NCBI GenBank assembly: GCA_006937955.1
Contig: SSNP01000006.1
Location: 248,001-312,000, forward strand
Length of the DNA stretch: 64,000 nucleotides
DNA from: Pachypanchax playfairii
Lineage: Eukaryota > Chordata > Actinopteri > Cyprinodontiformes > Aplocheilidae
Direction: 5' to 3'
Part shown: piece by piece, positions 39,801 through 52,900 of the stretch
Numbering within the stretch: the first letter of the stretch is position 1
Layout of the letters: the number at the start of each line of letters is the position of its first letter
The notes under the pieces: generated by a model
Databases searched by the model: none
The model's input: only the letters and a program-made list of their open reading frames with translations
Told to the model about the DNA's origin: nothing
Program-made: the position numbers and the translations under genes

Positions 39801-40249
39801 AAAATAAACTAAACCACTATGACTAAAACTATTTAGATGAGCAATATTTATATAAAACTTCCTCCATTTGGAGCCAAATCCTGAATCAGAATGAGAATCA
39901 GAAGCTCAGTTCAGCATCATCGTTGGACAGAATTCCAGGTTAAAGCTGTGTGATGTAAAACTGATGGTAATGTAAAAGGTTTAAAACATGTTGTTTGCAT
40001 CATGACTGTCAGCTACGCTTGAGATGGTGGAAATCCGTTTGTACTGACCCCCGTGTGTTTCTGCTTTCTGTGGAAAAGGTCTTTCAGTTCACTGCTCTTC
40101 ATCTTTGTATGAACACTTAAATATTTGATAAGCAGAGAAATCTATTTGTGATTTCAGGCTCTAGCACTAATATTTTATTATTTGTTTCTTCAGGTTCGTA
40201 TTTTTAGTATTAAAGTAGTAAATTTGAAATTTATGAAGGGTTTTTTTAT
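36854..40249. other. No gene seen; candidate regulatory DNA at about 37.8-39.2 kb
   Basis: No exon is supported. Between about 37840 and 39150 no transposon is evident and motif density is high. At 38640-38710 a GGATTA core (OTX/PITX type), an AGGTGTGA T-box site (38688-38695) and a TGACAG MEIS/TGIF site (38697-38702) lie side by side. A (G)10 run sits near 37132. Function is inferred and not shown. Confidence 0.35.
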
Positions 40250-40990
40250 CTACAGCAATGTGAAAAATAACTTCATTTCTTCTGCTTTTGCCACCTTCAT
40301 TTCAGAGCAAACAAAGTAAAAAAATAATCTGAGTAAAAACAAAATAAATGTTAGTTTCCAACATGGCTGAATCTACAAGACTTCCAGAGATGTTTCTAAA
40401 GAATATCAGTGAAACATTATCCACATGGTGGGAACATGGAACAGTAGAGGACCAACACAGGAGCAGCCAATCAACCAAAATTACTCCAATAACTCCTCCA
40501 AGAGGTTCCAGAGGAACCCAGAACAACATCTAAAGCTCTACAATCACCAAACTCATGTAGCAAATTTCAAAACTGAAAAAAATCAAAACCGAACAAAATA
40601 AATCAAATAAAAACAGCAGCTAAATACAATCAAATGCTAAAACCATCAAATGGGATAAGAGTTCAAACCAACATCCTTCAGGTCTCACTGGCTTCAGTTA
40701 CAGTCAGAGTTCATGATCCAACAAAAAAAACTGGAACTGGACAAAAACCATCCAAGGTCCAAAACCACTGCTGACCTAAAGAAACACCAAAACCTGGTCT
40801 CATATCTTCATGATCAACAAGACTTCTGGGACAATGTTCAGAGGACTCGTGTCCTGACACATCATGTAAAACTAAAACTGAATTTCAGAATAAGAGCTTA
40901 CCAACAATCAAACATGGTGGCAGTAGTTTGATAGTCTGGGGCTGCTTTACTGGACCAGGATGTGGATGATAATAAGTAACGGGGCAAATA
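40250..40990 (+). pseudogene. Degraded Tc1/mariner-like element (family A), longest copy
   Basis: The sequence follows a known fish transposon pattern in order: TTTCCAACATGGCTGAATCT, AATATCAGTGAAACATTATC, CAACACAGGAGCAGCCAATC, AACTCCTCCAAGAGGTTCCA, GAGTTCATGATCCAACAA, AAAACCACTGCTGACC, CAAGACTTCTGGGACAATGT, and ATGGTGGCAGTAGTTTGATA before GTCTGGGGCTGCTTT. It then jumps to GGGGCAAATACTTTTCCACA, the usual 3' end. The stretch coding FWDN is kept but the adjacent TDE catalytic block is altered and most of the C-terminal half is deleted. Confidence 0.6.
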
Positions 40991-41939
40991 CTTTTCCACA
41001 GTGTCATAACTACTGAATATTGGTCAACTAAATATTTGTTAAGAATATTAAATTAGATTACAATAAAACAGTTTAAAAAAAAATTAATATAGTTTTATAT
41101 TGAATTAATAAAGCAGATAATTCTTTTGTTTGACTGTTTCTTTGGAAACTAAAATGGAAAGTAATAATCTCTCCTCCATCATCAGCTCTATAAATCTATG
41201 TGTTACATGATCTCTGGGTTGATGTCGGGAGGGCATTTAAATCGTATTTCCTCTGGGATCACTCAGGCTGAAATAACCAATAAATCTTAATTTCTGAGTC
41301 CCAGATGGTCTCTGATCAGTTTACAACCTCACTACCAGAAATAAAAAGGAAAATCCTAAATCATAACCTCTGTAGCCTGTAGTAAAACAGCTGGATACAT
41401 CACCAGTAGTGACACTTTGATCTTTCTAGGCTTTAAAAATGAACAATTTTATTGCTGAGATTAATTCATTCATGTGATGAACTAAAGCCTTCAGATTTAC
41501 CTAAATAAATGTGATGAACTACTTTTAAATAGTCTGTTTAAGAATAAGATAATGTGATAAATAATCATTATGTAATAGTGTGAAGTGGAAAAGCAAAGGA
41601 TGCACTGTTCCAGCTGTTCTGGGGTCAGTTGTTTTCTTTGACAGGTATAATGGATCATACCCCACCGGCTGTTTTTACAAATGTCTTTAAATCTTATTTA
41701 GTCCACAGTGGATGATGGTTACTAGGTTTGCTGTTTCCAGGAACAATCTAAGGCTTCCAGGAAAGAAAACTGATGTCTAATGATCATATAAAAAGACTCC
41801 ACATATTAGGTCATTTATTTGAAAACTTCACACCAATTGAAAAATTAAAAGTGCAGAAGTACGACTGTATATCCAAATTTATCCTAATGAAACGCTGCTT
41901 GTCTTCCAGACAACAGCTGACCCGACGATGTGGAGTTTA

Positions 41940-42420
41940 TAATAATAATAATAATAATAATATATAATAATAAACTTTATTTATATAGCACCTTTCACAG
42001 ATAAAAATCCCAAAGTGCTTCACAATTAATTCAATAAATAGCATAAACAGTAAAAAGATAAAAAGAATAATAATCACACCAAAAGTCCAGTCAACCAAAA
42101 GCTCGCCCAAATAAAAGTGTCTTCAGCTGCCTTTTAAAAGAATCAACAGTGTCGGCCTCACCAAGGGGCAAAGGTAGGGCATTCCACAGATTTGGAGCCA
42201 CGGCCTGAAAGGATCGATCTCCTCTGGTTTTAAAGCGAGTTTTTGGAACCATGAGGAGGTACTGGTCTGAAGATCGGAGCGAGCGACCACATATGTACGA
42301 GTGAAGGAGATCACAAATATATTTTGGAGCCTGCCCATGCAGGGCTCTGAAGGTCAAAACGAGAATTTTAAAATCAATTCGAAATTTAATGGGGAGCCAG
42401 TGCAGAGAAGACAACACTGG
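41940..42420 (-). pseudogene. 3' end of an L2-type LINE, minus orientation
   Basis: The minus-strand frame 42417-42091 encodes the conserved C-terminal end of L2-type reverse transcriptase proteins: LSSLHWLPIKFRIDFKILVL, FRALHGQAPKYICDLL, RSSDQYLLMVPKTRFKTRGD, RSFQAVAPNLWNALPL. The 3' UTR continues to about 41972 with GGTGCTATATAAATAAAG, followed by an (AAT)n run at 41941-41970. Sequence up to about 42540 (TTGGACTCGCTGAAGACGAT on the plus strand) is probably the same element. It is 5'-truncated and has lost the catalytic region. Confidence 0.8.
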
Positions 42421-42586
42421 CGTGATATGTGACCACCTGCTGGACCCGGTTAAAAGTCTTGCAGCAGCATTTTGGACTCGCTGAAGACGATCAAGAGCAT
42501 TTTTGTTAAAACATGTAAAAAGAGAATTACAATAATCTAAACGAAAATAAAAGCATGAATCACCAACTGCAAGTCAGTTTAACAGG

Positions 42587-43040
42587 TTAAAGCAGAACTA
42601 AGTAAGTTTTGCTCTCGCTCTCCCCCTACTGGTCCCCTGTGAAAGCTCACTGTCGTAACGTTCCCCCGCCGCAGACCCCCCCCCCCCAACAACAACGCGC
42701 AGAGAACGCTTTTGCAAGAAGAAAGAAAAACAAAACCAAGAAAATGTCTCGACAGGTGAGTATTATTGTCATCTTTGCGCTCCTAAGGGTGGCGTTGCTA
42801 ACAACGGCAAGGGCTTCATGCTTGTATTTATGTACGTGAGTGTGAGTGCCGTAAAGCAGGTTTGTTCTCGCGAGATTAGTCGGGTCCGATCCACTGAAAG
42901 TTGCAAGTGCTGCTTTCAGGACACAGACCCCGGAGGGAGGGGAGGGACCCACGAATCACCCCGCCAAGTCCTTGTTTACCCCCACAGGGACTCTAGAAAA
43001 CATTTATTGAGGTGAAAAAACTTACTTAGTTCTGCTTTAA
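42587..43040. mobile_element. Short TTAA-flanked inverted-repeat element with exon-like interior
   Basis: Perfect inverted ends of at least 24 bp (42587-42610 and 43017-43040) read TTAA then AGCAGAACTAAGTAAGTTTT. The ends align with those of the 2775-3856 element at 16 of 22 positions. The interior is more CpG-rich than its surroundings. It has ATG at 42744 followed nine bases later by a strong splice donor (CAG|GTGAGT at 42753-42761) and a perfect TCTCGCGAGA palindrome at 42866-42875. Confidence 0.75.
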
Positions 43041-46000
43041 ATAAATACAACTGCTACTATTTGTGCAAGAGAGAATGTTCTACTGGTTTTATTAATGAGC
43101 TAAGTAATCAACTGGACTAGTGAGAACATTTAAATGGTTCCTAAAAGATGAGAAGCAGACCTTCAGGGAGTTTTACCAACATCATGGACGACTAACAGAC
43201 ATTGCTGGAGCTATCAGAGGTTTCTTGGTTTGACAGGCAGCAGAAAAGTCTGTTTTTTAAAGATTTAATAGACCTGGGTCATTAAAGGTTCCCTTCACTG
43301 GATCTAAAACCACCAAATACAGTCACAGGAAGGTTCTGTTCTCCTGAGAACCTCCAAACCCAGCCTCAGCCTCAGCATCCACTGACCCTGCTGTCGGACA
43401 TTTCAAGGCAGTTGACTGTAGAATATTTACTGGTCAGTAAATTTCCTGACCGGGCTTGTTGCCGTGGTTGTGACTCATCACAGTGTTGCACAGCTGGAAG
43501 TGACAGGAACATGGCTGAGTGAACACCTGGCAGCTCTCTGAACAACCTCAGTTTGTGGTAACAGATTTGTTCTGACTGGATTGATGAGCTAACTGCTCGT
43601 CAAAGGGACATAAAACAACCCCGATCACAAAAAGTCAGAGCAGCTCATATGAACTCAAACCTAAAACAGTTTTTACATAAACATTATGAACTTCTTAGAT
43701 AACTGGCTCCACTATAATCAGTCTCTGTTTCTCCAAACTGAGCTTGTTCTAACCTTTTAATGAAACATCATTTTAAAAGATACAACTGTTTGTTTGTTTC
43801 TGCTTGTCACTGAACAGAAACGTCCGGTTCCTGCATTGATTCACCAACACAGTCGACCACTTGGTCGAGGTCAGTCGGGGCAATAATTACTCAGGGAACC
43901 CCAGAGTACAAAATCCAAAAAGATTAGAGAAGAGGAAAAAAACTGGAGCGTGAGACGGGTGAGATGGTGTTTCCTGTTGAACCCAGTTACCTTCATAGAT
44001 ATACACAGCTTAGAGTGCACCCACTTCATTATCCCAGCTTCAGATTTAATGATGCTTTCTAAATATTAAGGCCCAAAGTATCTAAACAGAAAAAAACACA
44101 TTCCTTTCAGAATATGTTCTGCATGTTCCGAGTCTGACAGATTAATCTCCTTCAGTGATTACTGTAACGTCTGACTCAGAGTCTTTTCTATGCTCAGCTA
44201 ATAGTTTGGATCTCAGTAAGATTTTTAAAACTGCCATTAAAGATTTCATGCAGGCATTAAACAGCAGATACAAAGTTTAAAATAAAATAAGTCATTTTAA
44301 GGAATAAAGAACAAAATAAAGAACAAAATGCACATCTGGTGAGAGGATTTAATAGACAGAAGTAACTTCTTTGAGTTCTGTTACTATGTTCTGGCTTTTT
44401 GTTGAGTCCACTAACAACCAGATCACTCTGGTGCCACCAGCATCACTCATGGCTAAACTCTTGGCTTACTCACGCACAAAGAAACAAAACAGAACCTCCG
44501 ACTGTCGCCAATAGCAAGCAGGCAGCTCTGTGTGCACAAATGTGTGTTTAAACAGAGGACACAGTGTGCTGCAGTCTGGCTGAACTAAGTTGCTGGTTTA
44601 AATACGTCGTATGTCTGCTGATGTGTGTTCATGTGTCGGACTGTGGCCGCTCTGTCTGAACGCATTTGTGTTTGTGTGCAAGGCGGAGAGAGAGTTGGCC
44701 AAAGTCGTGGAAAATGTGTGTGCCAGAAACGATGACGCTGGCCGAGAACAAACTACTTCCTGAAAGCCTATTCAACACTCTGAATGATCTTTCTTCTTCA
44801 GTTCTCCCTCTTTTCTTTCTGACTTTCACTGACTCAGATTTGGCTTTTATTCATTAGAGCTTATCTGCTAATATGAAACAAGGGAGACCGGTAGTAAAGT
44901 CCCCACATTGAGTAAACATTTGGATCTTACTGTTGGAAATCACTTTCACAATAACACTGAATAGGCAGCAGCTGATCAGGGGGACAGATACAGTCTGAGC
45001 ACGAGGAGCATTATGTCTAAAATTAGCTGAATAACAGGAGCCTTAAGCCTCGGTCACAATGACCCATATGAATGATGAGTTATTTGTGGAGACATGCTCC
45101 GTTTCCTACAGGACGTTTTTATGGCTGCCGTATCAATAACTTGATGAATCCCTGAGAATGAGGGGATTTTTAGCCGTACGCTGGCTGCAGAGTTCTTGCT
45201 CTCTGTGTGTTGGAACCCCTCCCCATGTGCAATTCATGGGAATATATGTAGTGGAGATCCAAAATTCTGTGCGTTGATCATCAGATCTGCTCAGAAATTT
45301 GTGGAAAAGCCTATAATTTTCAAGCTGACAATAATGTATAGGGACTGCAGCTGCATCTTCTACAGCTGCAGCTGCAGGATGGAGAAGAGCTACCAGCTGT
45401 AGCTGCTGCTTGTGAGGAGCTGGAGAAAGGACGTCACACTGGTGGATCCAGAGGCAGAACCTCTACAGTTAGAACCGGGTTCAGTTCCATGAGTCGGACC
45501 ACCAGTTGGAAGAGACGCAACACCTTTCCTGAGCTGTTGCATCGTGTTGCCTCATGAAAAATGAGAAGAGCTTTATGTCAGGGTCTGTTTTATGGTCTTG
45601 TAAAACAAGCAGTTCTTTACAATTATAGATGTAAATAATAAAGTAAATCTTTGATCATGGTGCACTGTGTGCAGGTTTTTTGGAAGGCTATGCAGAGAGA
45701 TTCTGTGGCGTGTTTATAGAAAATCTTGGACCATCGACCTGGCTATGAACTTCTGAACGAGCCACTAACACGGTATTCTTATAAGGTTGCATTACACAGG
45801 CTGAGGAGCCGATTCAACCATCTGGACTCCACGTGAGTGATGTCACTGGTGGTAAAGTCCTTACTACTAATGACTAATTAATAGAAAGTCCTGTTTAACC
45901 CATTTTGTATGACCTGTGTCATAGCACAGCTTTAGTAACAAACTGTACCAACAGTACCTGTAACACTACATGAATCAATTTATTATGAATATTTTAACAT

Positions 46001-47559
46001 CCCTAACTTTACCAGCATTAGTACTTTCCTCTAAGACCTGCTTTATCAGCGCTATACATGCCTTCTGCCCTCTAGTGGAGGATCTAAGTACTAATAAACA
46101 ATATAAAAAAAACATCAAGTTATTTTCCAACACGCAGTTAAATTAGAGAAATAATCTCAACTATCAAGTTTTAACTGGTGAAATATAAATGTATCAAATG
46201 TGAGTACTAGATCAGTACTGCTGATTTATACCTTGATATTACCTCCGTCAAGAAGGTAATGTTTTCATCAAGATCTGTGTGTCTGTCTGTTAGCAGGACA
46301 GCTCAAAAACTTATGGATGGAATTTGATGAAGTAACAATCGATTAGATTTTGGGGGTTATCCGGATTCTCATCAGTTGAATTTAAATCAGGTTGATAAGG
46401 ATAAAACTGCACACGCACGGCTGTAAAACATCCTGTTATATGAGCAGTAACTCAGGAAAATCTAAACTCATGACTTAAATTCTCTAATCAGGAATATTTT
46501 CATCCCCCTTCAGGTTCTGTTATTTCGACAGCAGTGACAAAGCGTATTCATCTGTAAGATTTCTGAATGTGTATGTGAGATTGTGTTAAAAGGGGACAGA
46601 TGCCCAATACACAACGTCTTCCTGAAGATTTAAAGGGAGAAACAAGAAAAAAATGAAGAGAGAGAGGAAAAAAGCGCAGGGGAACTTCTTTGACCTGGTT
46701 TAGGCCTCAGGAGACGACGCTGAGCAACAACACATGAAGTCCTCCACTCCAACACAAACACACTGTGTTGTACACGGCGTATCACAGGAAAAAAAAATGC
46801 TTCCTATTTGCTCTTGGACAAATTTTCTGGCTCATTGGGTCCTCTCAGAGATGGCAGGCAGCAGCCGTTAAAGGGTTTGCTTGTAGCTGGAACGACAATG
46901 AGACTCATAAAGTCATAAGATGTAGTTTATTGCCACATTTCTTTCAGCTTATGTTCCTTCGTGCTTCAGAGCATCAAACCTGTTTCATACTGAGTGTTGG
47001 CAATCTCTTATTCATAGAATTTCAGTCAGTTAAGATGTTGCAACAGTTGTTGTTTGTGTTTTCGTCTCTTTAAACATGTTTTTAAATGCTGACAGAAACC
47101 TGGATTACTTCTTTTTAATCTGGATGATTCAGGATTTAAATGTCAATCTGTCAAGACTTGTCAAAAAAAAATGTTTGTCCTGTCAAAGTCAGAAAAGACA
47201 AGGCTGTGACTTTTTGTCTTTTTTGTTTGGTAAGCTGTTTTCTCACCAGCTTGTGAGACATCTGTCATCAAAAAATGACCCTCTCTGACCAAACTGTGTC
47301 CTCAGAGTGGAGGAAGAGGCGCAGAGCTAGTTATGCAGAGCAGAACACGACACTCACACAGGAAGAACGCTGTCACCGGGGTCAGACGAGAGACGTGTTG
47401 ACAGAACTGAAGTCCTTTCATGAGTGGAATAATGAGAATATGTGAAGAATTTACAAACTTCACATCTACTTAAAATTTTAAAGAAACATTCAAAACGAAC
47501 ATGTGAAAGTCTGATTTCACAGCAAAATAAAGCATTTATATACACAAGCAACAGAAATA
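43041..47559. other. No gene seen
   Basis: No exon is supported. A cluster of four CAGCTG E-boxes occurs at 45348-45399. A diverged dispersed repeat lies at 46232-46420. The frames at 44629-44857 and 46765-47073 are unrecognised. Confidence 0.4.
46232..46420. repeat. Diverged dispersed teleost repeat (ACCTCCGTCAAGAAGGTAAT type)
   Basis: The words ACCTCCGTCAAGAAGGTAAT, then GTGTGTCTGTCTGTTAGCAG, then ATGGATGGAATTTGATGAAG resemble a very common fish repeat (acctccgccaaggaggttatg...gatgaaattt). The class is not assigned. Confidence 0.45.
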
Positions 47560-48235
47560 ACTGATTTAATTAAAATATCAGAAGACAAAACTTAAATAAA
47601 AACTTAATGCAATGATTTGCAAAGTTAATAATCCAATTTTTTATTCCCAGCACTAGATAAACATATCAGACATTAAAACTGAAATATCTTAACACTTCAT
47701 ATAAAGTAACTGCTCATTTTAAATCACTTTGTCGTCACTAAACGACCCACAAACATCAGTTAAAGATGGATCACGTAAAGAAGAATGGGGGGCAGCTTAC
47801 ACACCTGGAAAGCATCCATCAATTCCGAAAAGTACACAGAAGTTATAGACCAACATCTGCTCCCATCTAGACAACATCTCTTTTAGTGAAGGACGTGCAT
47901 ATTTCAGCAAGACAAACCTCATACTGCATCGATCACAACCAGCAATAAGAACCCAAAACTAATGATCAGCCAGAATCCTGCATCATTCCTCTCCTAAAAC
48001 TCCATCAGCTGGTCTCCTCACTTCCAGATGTTCAAAGAAGAGATGCTACACAATGTAACATCACCTTTATCTAACATTTTCGACAGATTGAGCTCATATT
48101 TTCTATGAAATGGTAAAATCTCAATTTCAGCATCTGATTTTGTTTATGATCTATCAGGAATAAAATATAACTTAATAGAATTCTGATTTATTTACATTTT
48201 GCACAGAGTCTGAACTCTTTTGGAGGTGTTGTTGC
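47560..48235 (+). pseudogene. Degraded Tc1/mariner-like element (family B), uninterrupted copy
   Basis: The left part carries AATGCAATGATTTGCAAAGT and the right part TTTACATTTTGCACAGAGTC, end-region words of a fish mariner-like family. Internally AAGCATCCATCAATTCCGAA, AACATCTGCTCCCATCTAGA and ATATTTCAGCAAGACAAACC (FQQD-type motif with a catalytic Asp, then PHTASITT) are in order. Frames are broken. It serves as the empty-site comparison for the nested insertion at 26345-27055. Confidence 0.6.
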
Positions 48236-49830
48236 TGTTGTTTTATTTTATTTTTTTAATCAGTGCCTATCTGAAAGTTGTCATTGTTTTTTTTCAATGA
48301 GCTCACCTCAGAAACATCATCAAACATCTGCAGCTGTTACTGTAACAAACAGAAAACTGAGGAAAAGCCACAACTGCCTTTACCTGGACACTGAATTCAT
48401 GATGATGTCATAGTTCCGATTACACTACAAGATTAATATTTTAGTCAAGTGTAAATAATTTCACATGACTGAAATTTGATGATTTTTCAAACTCACCTAA
48501 TTTTAAAAAAACTAAATTTGTTTAAAATAAACACCTGCAGCTTGTTTTATAGTGTGACATATCAATAATGTGACAATTTTCTCCAAAAACAGTGAAAAGA
48601 ATGTTTAAATAAGGGCTTATTTATTAATTTAAAATTCACGTACTAAATGGGAGCTTTTAGACACTTTAAAGTACTGAAAAGTAAATAAACGTCACACATG
48701 CTACATGCTAACTATTGGTAGCATGTTTGAAACCGTCAAAATGTATTAATTTTACTTACCACGTAGTTGAATGAAAACATGTCCAAGTTCCGTTTTTCTT
48801 TTCACGCATATTTTGCAACAAATTTGCACCTTCTCTCTTCTTTTTTCCACAGTTTTTTGCTCCTGCGCTAATTAACGCAGGTGCGAGTTTAACACAATTA
48901 ACGGTGACGGTTTTAGTTTTTAGGTTGACAGTTTTATAACATTTATTCGCTTCATTTATTAACTCAATATTAGTTTATTTGGAACGTAGCCTATAATTTA
49001 TAATTTTCCCTTATATTAATTCTGATTTTCATAAACATCCAAATCAAGCAAAAAAGCTCAGACACTGTAATTTCATTAACGTTTGTTTGTTTGTTTGTTT
49101 GTTTGATGTCTTTAAATGTATTAATTCTCTTGCGCTAATTAGATCTCAGACAGCTTAAACACCATGTTAAATAACTCAACTGTGTTCTTAATCTTGCTAA
49201 TTTCCCCACAAAACCTTTGAAACAATTTACATGAGGGACTAAATTGCTCATTTTATCCACTGAAAAAAATTTAGATTTCATGGAACTGTTAATTTATCCA
49301 ACAAAATGTGAGAAAAAAAATTACCTTTCAGGTGTTTAATTCAAACAATCTAAGTAAAAAGCAGATCTTGTGTTTGTGTTTACATGTTTTAGCTACAAAG
49401 TGTAAAGGGATCTCTCTTTAAATTAACACTTAGAACACCAGGAGTTTGATTCTTGTTCCTCTAACAGTGTATTCCGTTTCCACGGATGCAGCTTCTGGTG
49501 TATTTTCATGAAAACACACAAAAATCTTTGACACCTAATTTCTTCATCCGAACTCGAAGCTTCATCTCAGCTGGAGACAAACTCTTAAATTAGGACAGGA
49601 CTCATCGGTGGGACCTGACTCGAGCGCATTTTATTGAACGTTCATAACTGTTAAAAACATGTATAAAATTGGTCCTGTTTCAGAAACAAGGCACGCATAG
49701 TCATAGTCATATCAGTGTTCAGTGTTCATGTCATTATTAGCATTTTCATTTTCAACATCATCAGCAACACTTTCCATCTCAGTATTTCTCTAATAGTAGT
49801 ATCAAGCATTCCCTAATATAAAAACACGTT
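48236..49830. other. No gene seen, downstream flank of atp1a1
   Basis: AT-rich sequence with a (GTTT)n run at 49081-49104. AATAAA on the minus strand at 49635-49630 could serve as a distal polyadenylation signal for atp1a1. Confidence 0.4.
49081..49104. repeat. (GTTT)n microsatellite
   Basis: Six copies of GTTT. Confidence 0.85.
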
Positions 49831-49858
49831 CCAATTAATTTGTCACAGAGGTTAAAAT

Positions 49859-49864
49859 TTTATT
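49859..49864 (-). terminator. Candidate polyadenylation signal AATAAA for atp1a1
   Basis: On the minus strand GGAATAAAATTTTAACCTCT lies about 65 nt after the stop codon, followed by CTCTGTGAC. This would give a very short 3' UTR. A second AATAAA at 49635-49630 offers a longer alternative. Transcript ends are needed to choose. Confidence 0.45.
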
Positions 49865-49930
49865 CCGAGCAGCAAGACAATATTCATGCAAAGACGGGAG
49901 TGGAGGAGAAGATGCGAGTTGAAGGGTTCT

Positions 49931-49959
49931 TTAATAGTAGGTCTCCCGTTCCACCCAAC
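49931..49959 (-). CDS. atp1a1: atp1a1 last coding exon (WVERETYY stop)
   Basis: The exon starts after TTTTTCCAG and encodes the second part of a Gly codon, then WVERETYY and TAA. The terminal Tyr pair is the conserved C-terminus known to affect Na+ affinity. It is too short to appear as an open frame by length filters. Confidence 0.92.
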
Positions 49960-52900
49960 CTGGAAAAAAACAGAAAAAAGGAGTTTTCAATCAGGAAAAA
50001 ACCTGATAGGATGTGATCTGAGTTTCTCTGCCTACAGGCTTAAAAACAATCTGCTCATCAGAGGGAGAAAGAAAAACATTCCCAACTCACCTCCTGGGCT
50101 GCGTCTGAGGATCAGCTTACGGATTTCATCATAGATAAAGATGAGCAGGGAGTACGGGAAGGCGCAGAACCACCAGTTGGGCCTGGAAAACACATGAAAA
50201 CAGGTGAAATCCAGAGCCTCGGGGTACAGATGCACAGCGTGCGTCTTGGGATTTACTCACTTGAGAGGGTACATTCTGAGGGCGACGTCCATGCCCGGGC
50301 AGTAAGAGAGGAAGGCAGCGAGGGCGGTCTCCTCGAACAGCCCAAAGATCAGGATCTTATTCCTGAAAAACAGAAAACAAAATGAGAAATTCAGGCAAAT
50401 ATGGGAGAAATCTCTGAGTGTGGGCGTTTTACTCACTTCATGCCCTGCTGGAAGACAGAGTTCCTCCTGGTCTTGCAGATGATCAGATCGGCCCACTGCA
50501 CGATAACGATGCTAGCAAAGAAGGCTGTGTGGCAGGTGAACTCCACGATCTTTCTCTGCTCGTAAGTCTGTAAACAAACATTTCACAGGATTTTAACCCT
50601 GCTGTGGAAGACACAACGTTAACACACACACACACTGCAGTAACTGTGACTGACCCACTGCTGGCCGTAGCTGTCTTCCAGGTCATTGATGTATTTATTA
50701 TCCCAGCTCACTCGGATGCCGAGGAGGGTGGAAGGCAGGAAGCCGTTTTCGGCCAAGATGACGAAGTAAGTGAAGAAACCCGCCAGAGCCTGGATCATTC
50801 CTGCAGGAGAAACAAGGCGGTTCTGAAATCTGACACCCGGATCTATCAGTCCAGTCCCACACTTCAGCAGACCCCAGATCTATTCTATCCCCCAACCCTC
50901 AGGCCGCAAAGAAAGAATAACTCACTCTTATATTTCCACTTTATTTTTTACCTGAGTGTGACCCATGTTTTATGTTGAAAAATGACCAGATTCTCTGTTA
51001 CATCTATCTTTGACCCACTCTTGACGCACATTAAGACGTATCTTTGTGATACATTAGCCCTAAAAACAAAGCCACAAGCTAGCGAGTAAAAAGCAATCAT
51101 CTCTGGAAAGTTTCTTTGTGACGTAGTTTCTTTAAACAATATCAAATCAAATCAAAATCAAAAATCAAAAATACTTTATTAATCCCCGAAGGGAAATTCA
51201 AGTGTTGTTGTAGCTCAGTTATTCTTCAGGGAGCCATAGAGAGTTCTAGCTGTGAACAGGAAGGATCTTCTCTAGAGAGTTCTAGCTGTGAACAGGAAGG
51301 ATCTCCTCTAGAGGGTTCTAGGTGTGGACAGGAAGGATCTCCTGTAGCGTTCTGTGCTGCAGCGGATTATGAAGAATCTTCTGACTGAAGACATTCTGTT
51401 GTTGAGTTACTGTGTTCTGAAGAGGATGATGAGGGTTTTCCATCATGTTCTTCATCCTCCTTTGGACAATCAACTCAAGAGACTCCAGTTCAGTCTCCAT
51501 GACAGAACCAGCCCTCCTTATCAATCTGTTCAGCCTCCTCGTGTCACATACTCTGATGCTCCGCCCCCAACAGGTAACTGCAGATGTGATCAGCTGACAA
51601 ACTCCTCTTCTTTTTTCGCTCCTCTTCAAATCTAGGAATATGCTTGAATTTAAACCTTACTGATTCAGCTCTTTGACATGAAGAAGCCACTTGTGTTTCA
51701 TTCTGACAGGACTTTCTCGTGCGTTGTGGTCGGTCCCAGTCTTCCCCTGCCTCCCTATCCTGTGGTGTCCCCCAGGGGTCCATTCTGGGGCCTTTGCTCT
51801 TTTCACTCTATCTCCTCCCCCTGGGACAAATCTTCAGGAACCATAAATGTGCTTTTCATCTGTATGCAGATGATACTCATATCTATGTGCCATTTAACCA
51901 CAAGGATCCTTTGGCCTTGGTAGGTCTGTTAGCCCGCCTTGAGGATGTCAAAACCTGGATGTCGCAGAACTTTTTACACTTAAATGACACCAAAACAGAA
52001 ATTATAGTTTTTAAACCCCCCCACTCATCAGCCTTTAGCTGCTGATCTTGGTCCTCTGTCCAAACAGAAAAAATCAGTGGTCACTAGTCTTGGTGTCCAG
52101 TTGGACAGCATGCTGAACCTGGACAGACAGATAAGTGCCACTGTGAAGGCCAGCTTTTTCCATCTCAGGCGTTTAGCAAAGGCACTTTTATTTGGCATAC
52201 CTCAAAAACATCTTTCACGCCTTCAATTGGTCCAGAACGCTGCAGCACGGCTTTTGACAAACACCAAAAAAAGAGATCACATTTCCCCCATCCTGGCCTC
52301 TCTTCATTGGTTGCCCGTAACTTACCGCGTACATTTTAAGATTCTTTTATATGTTTTTAAATCTTTAAATGCTCTGGCCCCCTCCTATCTTTCGGAGCTT
52401 CTCCAGCCCCATGCTCCAGTTCGCCCCCTTCGGTCGGCTGAGATGGTGCTGCTGAATGTGCCACGGTCTCGCCGGAGGATGTGGGGGGACAGAGTATTGT
52501 CTGTGGCGGGTCCGAGGTTGTGGAACCTGCTACCGCTACAGATTCGACAAGCCTCGTCTCTGGCTGTCTTTAAGTCTCTACTTAAAACCTACTTGTTTGC
52601 CTTGGCTTTCACCCCATCTTGAGCCTTTCTATCTTTGTCATGTTATTTTATGTCTTTGTTTTTTTATTGTTCATATATGTTTAATGTTTCACATTCTTTT
52701 GTGGTGTTTTTATCTGTTTAACTTTGTTCAGCGCTTTGTATCAGCTGCCGCTGTTCTTAAAGCGCTATATAAATAAAGTTGACTTGACTTGACTTCATGT
52801 TTTGTTTTCATGTTTTAACTCATGTCTCCTCACTGGGAGATAGAAGACTTCCAAAAAACAGAATTTGACGTCAGGAGTTAGGATGGGACTTCTGTGAACA

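Noticed and set aside
51239..51345. CRISPR-like or satellite array
   Set aside because: Only three adjacent units with no spacers, inside a LINE fragment in a vertebrate intron.
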